Shown here: positions 7,990 through 15,000 of the stretch, one piece after another
Position numbering within the stretch: position 1 is the stretch's first letter
Layout of the letters: every line of letters begins with the position of its first letter
Assembly: GCA_947488935.1 (NCBI GenBank)
Contig: CANLBN010000008.1
Span: 62,001 to 126,000, forward strand
Source: an uncultured Pseudomonadales bacterium
Lineage (GTDB): Bacteria; Pseudomonadota; Gammaproteobacteria; Pseudomonadales; Cellvibrionaceae
Reading direction: 5' to 3'
DNA: 64,000 bases
Notes under the pieces: generated by a model
What the model was told of the DNA's origin: nothing
Seen by the model: only the letters and a program-made list of their open reading frames with translations
The model's database searches: none
Program-made: the position numbers and the translations under genes

Positions 7990-9204
7990 ATGTTTAAACA
8001 AAAAACAACAGAACAAATTAAAGCAGCCACCCGTAAAACCGAATCCGGTTCGCATGCTTTTTATAATAATCCAAAATACCGTGCCGTTATTTATCAAACA
8101 CTGTTAATTGCAGGCTTGGCCTATTTCTTTTATACAATTATTGGTAACACATTAGGCAACCTCGAAGCCGCAGGTATTAAAAGTGGTTTTGGCTTTTTAG
8201 GTAATGCTGCCGGTTACGATGTGTTGATGTCATTGATCCCTTTTGAGTCTACAGATAGCTACCTGCGTGTATTTATTGTGGGCTTTCTCAATACGATTTT
8301 AGTCTCTATTTTGGGTATCGTCCTTGCGACCTTACTGGGCTTTATCTTTGGGGTAATGTATTTTTCTAGAAACTGGCTGATTAAGAAGGTCTCCGTTGTT
8401 TACGTAGAGACATTCCGTAATATCCCACTGCTACTACAAATTCTTTTTTGGTACTCCGCAGTATTGGCGACACTACCTGGTGTCCGCGACAGCCTAAGTT
8501 TAGGTGAGGCAATCTTTTTAAATGTGCGGGGTTTATTTATCCCCAAACTAGTTGGGCAAGACGGTTCAACATTGGTTTATGTTGCGATTGCTATCGCCAT
8601 TGTTGCCATTTTTGTTATGAAATCTTGGGCCAAAAAACGCCAAGATGAAACGGGTCAGCAGTTTCCACTCCTTTACGCGAGTTTAGGTATCTTTTTTGGC
8701 TTGCCACTGTTGGCTACATTAGTGGCAGGAATTCCTTTCGTCGTAGACTACCCTGTGTTGCAAGGCTTTGGTTTCCGTGGCGGTATAACGGTAATCCCTG
8801 AGTTGATGGCATTAACTATTGCTTTATCGGTATACACGGGTGCTTTTATTGCAGAAGCTGTACGTGCGGGTATACAGGCGGTGCCTCATGGGCAAACAGA
8901 GGCAGCAAGAAGTATTGGCCTTAAAGAAGGCAAAATAATGTCTTTAATTATTGTGCCTCAAGCAATGCGCGTGATCGTGCCACTGTTAAACTCCGAATAT
9001 CAAAGTTTGGTAAAAAATTCGACGTTGGCTGCAGCAATTGCCTACCCGGATTTATTTAATGTCTTTGTAGGGACGGCGTTAAACCAAACAGGTCAGGCAA
9101 TTGAAACAATCTTTATGGCGATCATTGTGTATTTTGCAGTGAATATGTTCATCTCATTTGTGATGAACCGTTTTAATCGTAATGTTGAGTTAGTGGGGCG
9201 TTAA
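7990..9204 (+). CDS. aapQ: General L-amino-acid ABC transporter permease AapQ
   Basis: A 404-residue inner-membrane permease that pairs with AapM to form the translocation channel. It has an N-terminal helix (IYQTLLIAGLAYFFYTIIG), a long family-specific periplasmic insertion, and a C-terminal HisM-type permease core. The core includes FVETFRNIPLLLQ-like VETFRNIPLLLQILFWY and the coupling motif EAARSIGL followed by IIVPQAMRVIVP. This long architecture separates AapQ from the ordinary 220-residue polar amino-acid permeases. ATG at 7990. It lies 108 bp after aapJ, across the terminator, and two bases before aapM. Confidence 0.95.
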   Translation: MFKQKTTEQIKAATRKTESGSHAFYNNPKYRAVIYQTLLIAGLAYFFYTIIGNTLGNLEAAGIKSGFGFLGNAAGYDVLMSLIPFESTDSYLRVFIVGFLNTILVSILGIVLATLLGFIFGVMYFSRNWLIKKVSVVYVETFRNIPLLLQILFWYSAVLATLPGVRDSLSLGEAIFLNVRGLFIPKLVGQDGSTLVYVAIAIAIVAIFVMKSWAKKRQDETGQQFPLLYASLGIFFGLPLLATLVAGIPFVVDYPVLQGFGFRGGITVIPELMALTIALSVYTGAFIAEAVRAGIQAVPHGQTEAARSIGLKEGKIMSLIIVPQAMRVIVPLLNSEYQSLVKNSTLAAAIAYPDLFNVFVGTALNQTGQAIETIFMAIIVYFAVNMFISFVMNRFNRNVELVGR

Positions 9205-9206
9205 TT

Positions 9207-10331
9207 ATGGCGAATACATTTAAAAGTGATCCTATCGAATTTAAACCTGCGGTAGCTCAACCAGCACCAGACTCTACTGTAGGTATTGTAGCGTGGATGC
9301 GAGTTAATCTATTCTCGTCTATTCCAAATGCTATGTTTACTATTTTTATTATGCTGGGTTTAGCAAATTTTATCCCGGGTATTATTGATTGGATGTTTAT
9401 CTCATCAACTTGGAGTGGTGTAAACCAAGATGCCTGTGTAGGCGATGGTGCTTGTTGGGTATTTGTAAAAGCTTGGTCGCAGCAGTTCTTTTATGGAAGT
9501 TACGCTACAGATCAAATCTGGCGTGTTAACCTCTCGCTGATACTGCTCTTTGTTGTTATCGTACTTTCCTTTACTTTACCAGCCAGTTATCGCTTAAAAG
9601 TCAGCGTTCCTCTATTTTTGGTCTTACCCTTTGTGTGTATTGCGATTCTTGATGGACGTTTATTGGGTCTTGAACATGTAAATACTGACTTTTGGGGTGG
9701 TTTTTCGCTTAATGTGCTTATGGCGGCTGCGGCAATTATTGTTGCGTTTCCCTTTAGCTTTTTATGGGCGTTAGGTCGGCGCTCAGACATGCCATTGGCG
9801 CGCTCAATCAGCGTTGTGTTTATCGAGTTCTTCCGTGGTGTGCCGGTGCTTGCATTGTTCTTTATGGGCTCTGTAATGCTACCGTTATTTTTTGCTGAAG
9901 GTACCAATGTCGATAAATTAGTACGTGTTTGGATTGTGCTCATCTTCTTTATGTCAGGTTATATGGCTGAGGTATTCCGTGGTGGTTTTCAGGCAATTCC
10001 AAGTGGCCAGTATGAAGCCGCAGATTCTATTGGTTTAGGTTACTGGCAAAAAACACTACTCATTATTTTGCCGCAAGTGATCAAAGTCTCTATGCCAAAC
10101 ATTTTGGCAACCTTTGTAATGCTATTTAAGAATACTGTTTTCTTATTGATTATTGGTATTCCAGAAGTTCTTCAAACATTACTGACCGCATTGAGTAACT
10201 CTAATTGGTTGGGTGGACATGCCATCGAAGGTTATGTGTTTGTCGGTGTGATCTTTTGGGTATGCTGTTTTGGCATGTCTATGTTGGCCAGCAACATTGA
10301 GAAAAAACTAGATACTAGCCACAGAAATTAA
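9207..10331 (+). CDS. aapM: General L-amino-acid ABC transporter permease AapM
   Basis: The second channel subunit, 374 residues. It has an N-terminal membrane segment near residues 35-60, an extracytoplasmic stretch with the paired Cys residues of DACVGDGACW, and several further helices. A C-terminal permease core follows with VFIEFFRGVPVLALFFM and the coupling helix YEAADSIGLGYWQ, then LIILPQVIKVSMPN. These are standard contacts for the ATPase AapP. The start ATG at 9207 is two bases after the aapQ stop, so the two are translationally coupled. The order J-Q-M-P is that known from rhizobia and marine proteobacteria. Confidence 0.95.
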   Translation: MANTFKSDPIEFKPAVAQPAPDSTVGIVAWMRVNLFSSIPNAMFTIFIMLGLANFIPGIIDWMFISSTWSGVNQDACVGDGACWVFVKAWSQQFFYGSYATDQIWRVNLSLILLFVVIVLSFTLPASYRLKVSVPLFLVLPFVCIAILDGRLLGLEHVNTDFWGGFSLNVLMAAAAIIVAFPFSFLWALGRRSDMPLARSISVVFIEFFRGVPVLALFFMGSVMLPLFFAEGTNVDKLVRVWIVLIFFMSGYMAEVFRGGFQAIPSGQYEAADSIGLGYWQKTLLIILPQVIKVSMPNILATFVMLFKNTVFLLIIGIPEVLQTLLTALSNSNWLGGHAIEGYVFVGVIFWVCCFGMSMLASNIEKKLDTSHRN

Positions 10332-10389
10332 TTTGCCTGATTAGGCAGTAAAAATAAAAATAGAAATAGATAAATTATAAAGGTTTACT

Positions 10390-11157
10390 ATGAGTACAGA
10401 ATCGAAAATTGCAGATAGCGTAGAAGATACCATTATCATTAAAGACTTGAACAAATGGTATGGTGATTTTCACGTATTAAAAGACATTAACTTAACCGTT
10501 AAAAAGGGTGAAAAAATTGTTATTTGTGGCCCGTCGGGTTCGGGCAAGTCAACCACAATTCGCTGTATTAACCGACTTGAAGAGTTTCAGCGTGGCTCGC
10601 TAATTGTTAATGGCGTTGAGATGGTTGAAGATGTTAAAAACATCGAAGCGATTCGACGCGAAGTGGGTATGGTGTTTCAGCACTTTAACCTATTCCCGCA
10701 TTTAACCATTCTCGAAAATTTAACCCTTGGTCCAATTTGGGTGCAGAAAAAACCCAAAGCCGAAGCCGAAGAAATTGCTATGAAGTATCTTGAGCGCGTG
10801 AAGATACCAGAGCAAGCAGATAAGTTTCCTGGGCAGTTATCGGGTGGTCAGCAACAACGTGTTGCCATTGCACGCTCGCTTTGTATGTCGCCACAAATTA
10901 TGTTGTTTGATGAGCCAACATCAGCACTTGATCCAGAGATGATTAAAGAAGTACTCGATGTTATGGTTGAGCTTGCCGATGAAGGTATGACAATGCTTTG
11001 TGTCACTCACGAAATGGGCTTTGCTAAAAAAGTCGCCGACCGAGTTATCTTTATGGATGCTGGCGAGATTGTTGAGCAAAATACACCAGAAGAGTTGTTT
11101 AATAATCCACAAACAGACCGTCTACAATTATTCTTGAGCCAGATCCTCGATCACTAA
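10390..11157 (+). CDS. aapP: General L-amino-acid ABC transporter ATP-binding protein AapP
   Basis: A cytosolic ATPase that drives AapQM, 255 residues, the normal length. The Walker A motif is GPSGSGKST, the Q-loop is [10 protein letters not shown], the signature is LSGGQQQR, Walker B is [12 protein letters not shown], and the H-loop is CVTHEMGF. The 57-residue neighbourhood after Walker A ([26 protein letters not shown]) is typical of polar amino-acid importers. The start is ATG at 10390, 58 bp after aapM. The operon ends with a strong hairpin at 11211-11247. Confidence 0.96.
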   Translation: MSTESKIADSVEDTIIIKDLNKWYGDFHVLKDINLTVKKGEKIVICGPSGSGKSTTIRCINRLEEFQRGSLIVNGVEMVEDVKNIEAIRREVGMVFQHFNLFPHLTILENLTLGPIWVQKKPKAEAEEIAMKYLERVKIPEQADKFPGQLSGGQQQRVAIARSLCMSPQIMLFDEPTSALDPEMIKEVLDVMVELADEGMTMLCVTHEMGFAKKVADRVIFMDAGEIVEQNTPEELFNNPQTDRLQLFLSQILDH

Positions 11158-11210
11158 TCGAGAGCTTAGAACTACGTAGTGTAGGTTCATATTGTAGTTA
11201 ATAACTACCT

Positions 11211-11247
11211 AAAAAGGCTGCATTATCGCTATAATGCAGCCTTTTTT
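11211..11247 (+). terminator. Rho-independent terminator after aapP
   Basis: The stem AAAAAGGCTGCATTAT (11211-11226) pairs with ATAATGCAGCCTTTTT after a CGCT loop. With the A-run and T-run it is bidirectional in form. It ends the aap transcript. Just before it, GTAGTTA-A-TAACTAC (11194-11208) is a perfect inverted repeat. Confidence 0.9.
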
Positions 11248-11269
11248 ATTGCCAATTTAATCATTGCTT

Positions 11270-11950
11270 ATGAGTTTTACTCCCGCAAAAGTTATCGACT
11301 CTCCACAAGAGGGTATTCATAAAGACTTACAAAAAATTGTAAGTAAGCACCTAGAGAGCGAATTTAAGCGTCCGATAGCTGCTTATAATCAAGAGGCGTT
11401 TAATCAGTTTTTAGAACGTAAAAGTGAGCTAGGGGACCCTAAGATAATACTCGATAGTGCCTGTGGTACGGGTGAGAGTACGCGATATTTTACTCATAAA
11501 TATCCAGACCATTTGGTAGTAGGTTTAGACCAATCGGCTAAGCGTTTGGCAAATAATGAGAATAAAAAACTTGCCGATAATGGCCTCTTGCTGCGCTGCG
11601 ACTGCACAGATTTTTGGCGTCTTATGGAGCAAGAAGGCATTAAGGCAGACAGGCACTTTTTGCTCTACCCAAACCCTTGGCCTAAAACCCAGCACTTGCA
11701 AAGACGCTGGCATGGTCACCCGACCTTTAAAAATCTTTTAGCCGTTAGCGAATCTATCGAGCTGCGCACAAATTGGCGTATTTATGCGCAGGAATTTAAT
11801 GCAGCCTTAGGTGTTGCTAAGCGATATTCGGCAATAGATGAATATAAAAGCGACATTGACATTACTGCCTTTGAGAGAAAATACCGTTTGAGCAGTCATG
11901 CGCTGTGGCGAGTTTGTACTATTGTAGAAAGTGCTTTAGAAAGTGCTTAA
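11270..11950 (+). CDS. TrmB-like SAM-dependent methyltransferase
   Basis: A 226-residue protein related to tRNA (guanine-N7)-methyltransferase TrmB. The SAM-binding motif I reads ILDSACGTGESTRYF, followed by the acidic VVGLDQS. The TrmB signature appears as LYPNPWPKTQHLQRRWHGHP in place of the canonical PDPWPKKRHHKRR. It is therefore a divergent branch; guanine-N7 methylation of tRNA is the likely but unproven activity. An N-terminal half-arm (residues 1-50) is unlike canonical TrmB. I chose ATG 11270 over TTG 11264 because neither has a clear ribosome site and the ATG is the stronger initiator. It is separated from aap by the terminator and followed 26 bp later by a small membrane-protein gene. 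Confidence 0.8.
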   Translation: MSFTPAKVIDSPQEGIHKDLQKIVSKHLESEFKRPIAAYNQEAFNQFLERKSELGDPKIILDSACGTGESTRYFTHKYPDHLVVGLDQSAKRLANNENKKLADNGLLLRCDCTDFWRLMEQEGIKADRHFLLYPNPWPKTQHLQRRWHGHPTFKNLLAVSESIELRTNWRIYAQEFNAALGVAKRYSAIDEYKSDIDITAFERKYRLSSHALWRVCTIVESALESA

Positions 11951-11976
11951 ATAAAATGATGAAATGGTAAAGCCAT

Positions 11977-12288
11977 ATGCGCTATTTAAAAATATTTTGG
12001 CCGCCCATTATATATGCTATTGGTTTTAGCTTTTATACATTACTCTTACAAAATGCCTATGTAAAAGGTATTAGTCATGAGTTGCAAAACAGTTTAATAG
12101 AGAGCGCGCTTTTACTGTGTTATTGCTTGGTGCTTTTAGGAATTGCCCAGTTGATATATGGGATTTTTAATCTGATCAAGAATAAAAAACAGTATTTTCT
12201 ATTACATATAATGTCTGCATGCCTAGTGTTTTTTATATTTGGCTTGCTGATATATTCGTTCTCTTTAGGTAATTTTCCGTATGCCTAA
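11977..12288 (+). CDS. Small membrane protein of unknown function
   Basis: A 103-residue product with three hydrophobic helices (about residues 7-27, 42-65 and 75-97) separated by short polar loops (NAYVKGISHELQN; LIKNKKQY). I do not recognise the family. It starts 26 bp after the methyltransferase stop, on the same strand, so the two may be co-transcribed. It converges on the hybrid kinase gene, whose stop lies 18 bp downstream on the other strand. Confidence 0.6.
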   Translation: MRYLKIFWPPIIYAIGFSFYTLLLQNAYVKGISHELQNSLIESALLLCYCLVLLGIAQLIYGIFNLIKNKKQYFLLHIMSACLVFFIFGLLIYSFSLGNFPYA

Positions 12289-12306
12289 TATGTTTTTATG
12301 TAGTAG

Positions 12307-14055
12307 CTATATTTTTCTTAACAAATCTTTTATTGCGATTTGTAGCTCGCTAACCACAACGGGCTTATGCAGTAGTGTCGCATCGTATTCTTGTGCCTCG
12401 CGCAAGCGGTCTGCCGCCGTATCACCGGTCACAATGACAGCCGGTACTTTTTTCTTAAAGTGTTTGCGCAAGGCAATAATCGCCTCGCCGCCGGTTTTAT
12501 TCTCGCGCAAGCGATAATCGACGATGAGTATATCGGGTACAGTATTGTTGTTTTCTTTTAATGCAAGTGCATGGTCGAGTGACTCGGCAGCGATGCAATA
12601 GCTCCCCCAAGAATTGATCAAGCTTTTCATAGCCTCTCGGATATTTTCATCGTCATCGATAAATAAAAAGTTTAATCCAATAAAATCTTTTTCATTAATA
12701 GTGCTCAGCATATCGCTGATAATGGGGTCATTCGATAAAGGTAAAACTATTTTAAAAGTAGAGCCCTTGCCCAAGCGGCTATTCAGTATAAGCTCTGCAC
12801 CTAATGTTTCGCAAAGACCTTTTACAATGGCAAGCCCAAGCCCAAAGCCTTTTTGTCGGTCGCGCTCTGGGTTGCCGAGTTGGTGAAATTCCTTAAAAAT
12901 ATTACTTTGCTCTGGGTCGGGTATGCCTATGCCGGTATCCCAAACTTCGATGCTTGCGTAATTATCGCGCCGCCTGCAAGAAACTAACAGCCCGCCAGTT
13001 TTGGTGTAGCGTATCGCGTTAGTAATAATGTTGCGTAAAATTAGCTCGAGTAAGGCAGGGTCGGTGTGGGCGACCAAATTAGTCTCGCGCGACCGATAAA
13101 GTAATTGTTTGTTGTCAGCTGTTGCGCCCAACTCCTGTTCTAATTTTGTCAGTAAGCTGTGTAAATCGACCGCTTCAAATGTTGGCTCTATTACCCCAGC
13201 ATCGAGTTTAGAAAAATTAAGTAAAGTATTGAGCATGTCACGCGTAGCATCGCTGGCTAAATTAATATGCTTTAAGACATTGGCTTGTTGTGATGTTAAA
13301 TCGAGTTGCCCCATCGTCTCGATAAACAAACCCATGGCGTGCAGAGGTTGGCGTAAATCGTGGCTGGCAGAGGCTAAAAAAACCGATTTATCGCGATTAG
13401 CTTTTTCGGCGTTGCCTACTGCATCTTTTAATTGCTCAATGAGCTCGACATTGGCAAAACGTAACTCAATAGAATGTTTAACGGTGCGCTCCATATTGTA
13501 GCCGCAGTAATACAGTACCAAAATGTAAATAATAATAGCGGCAACAATGCCGTAGTACACGCCACCAATCGACCAAAATCCAATCAGAGCTCCAGGCATG
13601 CAAGTCAGTAAAAATGCAGTGTAGACAGGAAAGCAGGGTGCTTGCATAACCAGTGCGCCAGCAGCGGCGCCAGCACTTAGCATAAGGATATAGGAGAGTA
13701 AAACTGGATCGGAGTCGGGCTTGATATAAAGAATAGAAAGTAAGCCAAATAGTGTGCCCATAATAAATAAAATAACGACTTGATGGCGTGCCTCGGCAAG
13801 GGGTGAGAATTTTTTTGCAATACGAAAATAATGTATATAAGAATAAATGGTAATGCTGCTTGTGCAGGCGAGCCAAATAAAAATGGTGCCGTCGTTTGAG
13901 AATAAATAAACAGCAAGGGCGCCAATCAAACTAGTTAACCAATAGGCGGCAACAGTTAATACATAATTATTGTGTATTAGCTGAATTTGTTCTTTAAGGG
14001 TATTCTCTTTGCGAAAAATAGGTAACCAATACAGGGCTCTTTTTATTATATTCAT
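12307..14055 (-). CDS. Hybrid sensor histidine kinase / receiver protein
   Basis: A 582-residue membrane kinase. The N-terminal 190 residues hold about six helices with no recognisable ligand domain. A coiled linker follows, then a HisKA domain with the phospho-acceptor His at about residue 232 in ASHDLRQPLHAMG, the H-box type seen in NahK-like kinases. The HATPase has NIITNAIRYT (N-box), DTGIGIP (G1) and GFGLGLAIVKGL (G2). A C-terminal receiver has FIDDDENIREAM and the acceptor Asp near residue 511 in LIVDYRL. It follows the response regulator gene by 47 bp in the same orientation. The pair sits opposite the lipoprotein/TPS locus and is the best candidate for its regulator. The signal sensed is unknown. 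Confidence 0.93.
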   Translation of the reverse strand: MNIIKRALYWLPIFRKENTLKEQIQLIHNNYVLTVAAYWLTSLIGALAVYLFSNDGTIFIWLACTSSITIYSYIHYFRIAKKFSPLAEARHQVVILFIMGTLFGLLSILYIKPDSDPVLLSYILMLSAGAAAGALVMQAPCFPVYTAFLLTCMPGALIGFWSIGGVYYGIVAAIIIYILVLYYCGYNMERTVKHSIELRFANVELIEQLKDAVGNAEKANRDKSVFLASASHDLRQPLHAMGLFIETMGQLDLTSQQANVLKHINLASDATRDMLNTLLNFSKLDAGVIEPTFEAVDLHSLLTKLEQELGATADNKQLLYRSRETNLVAHTDPALLELILRNIITNAIRYTKTGGLLVSCRRRDNYASIEVWDTGIGIPDPEQSNIFKEFHQLGNPERDRQKGFGLGLAIVKGLCETLGAELILNSRLGKGSTFKIVLPLSNDPIISDMLSTINEKDFIGLNFLFIDDDENIREAMKSLINSWGSYCIAAESLDHALALKENNNTVPDILIVDYRLRENKTGGEAIIALRKHFKKKVPAVIVTGDTAADRLREAQEYDATLLHKPVVVSELQIAIKDLLRKI

Positions 14056-14102
14056 AAGCAGTGATCAGTAACCGTTAAAAAGTTGTACTTTAAGATGTGT
14101 AG

Positions 14103-14759
14103 TTAATAAGAAATAATCCCTTGTTTTTGCGCCACCATAATGGCTTCGCTTCGGCGCGATACACCCAGACAACTTAACACAGAGGAGACATGCCCGCGAA
14201 CCGTATTCTCCGAGACATTGAGTGCCCGTGCAATTAATTTATTCGATTTTCCTTCGCAAATAAGTGCAAGTACCTCTAACTGGCGTGCTGTTAATTTTTT
14301 ATCGCTTTCATCATCGATTATACTCGATGATTGTCGGTGTTTATTCTTTAACGTGTTCTCTTGTTTGGGCAAGTGATTATCGTCTATCAAGTTGCCCGTT
14401 AAAACCTGTTTTATCACTCTATGAATTTCTTCGGCTGTTGCTGCTTTATTAATAAAAGCAGCAGCGCCTTGCATGAGTGCTAATTGCTTCTCCTGTGGTT
14501 TATCACTAGAAGAAAGCATAATAATGGGGGTTAGTGGGAACCTGTCTTTAAGGATAGTAATGCCCTCTATTCCCGTAAGCCCTGGCATTTGAATATCGAG
14601 CAGTAACAGATCAGGTGATTCTAGCGTTAAATTTTTTGCCTCAAGCACCGAGCCTGCCTCAATGACATCAGCAACGCTCTCGTCTTGTTGCAAAATCATG
14701 CTCAAGCCCGTTCTAAACAGCGCATGGTCATCGACAATCAAAAAGCGTTGGGCACTCAT
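14103..14759 (-). CDS. LuxR/NarL-type response regulator
   Basis: A 218-residue two-domain regulator. The receiver has IVDDHALFRTGL, phospho-acceptor Asp55 in LLLDIQMPG, and the switch residues in MLSSSD and INKAA. A linker of about 25 residues leads to a C-terminal LuxR helix-turn-helix (LTARQLEVLALICEGKSNK, then ALNVSENTVRGHVSSVL). It is the first gene of the regulator-kinase unit. The region between it and the divergent lipoprotein gene contains a perfect TAGTCC-N4-GGACTA palindrome (14826-14841), the size expected for a NarL-type dimer. A second copy precedes the tpsA gene. Binding of this regulator to these sites is inferred. Confidence 0.93.
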   Translation of the reverse strand: MSAQRFLIVDDHALFRTGLSMILQQDESVADVIEAGSVLEAKNLTLESPDLLLLDIQMPGLTGIEGITILKDRFPLTPIIMLSSSDKPQEKQLALMQGAAAFINKAATAEEIHRVIKQVLTGNLIDDNHLPKQENTLKNKHRQSSSIIDDESDKKLTARQLEVLALICEGKSNKLIARALNVSENTVRGHVSSVLSCLGVSRRSEAIMVAQKQGIISY

Positions 14760-14826
14760 TTTATAATCTCATCTAACTAGTGGCTTATAGCGATCTATTG
14801 TATGTGCAAAAAAGGACGAACACACT

Positions 14827-14846
14827 AGTCCAAAAGGACTATATAC
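14827..14846 (+). promoter_or_regulatory. Candidate operator 1 (AGTCC-N4-GGACT-ATATAC)
   Basis: A palindrome AGTCC-AAAA-GGACT followed directly by ATATAC. It sits in the divergent gap between the response regulator gene (start 14759) and the lipoprotein gene. The same 16 fixed bases recur at 17726-17745 before tpsA, with spacer TTTT. The A+T spacer and arm length fit a NarL/LuxR-type dimer. Confidence 0.6.
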
Positions 14847-15000
14847 AGCTATTGTTAGTATTTTTAATATGTTGATATCTTAGGTCATATTCTAAATTCA
14901 AAGAGTGAAGGGTCTGATGGGCTTGTGCTTGCATTTAAAAGATAGATTTTTACAACACGGATTTCCTCTTACGTGCAAATTAATGCATATAATCAATGCT

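Noticed and set aside
12614..13501. Plus-strand open frames within the hybrid kinase gene
   Set aside because: They overlap a clear kinase on the minus strand, have no recognisable domains or ribosome sites, and look like antisense shadows.
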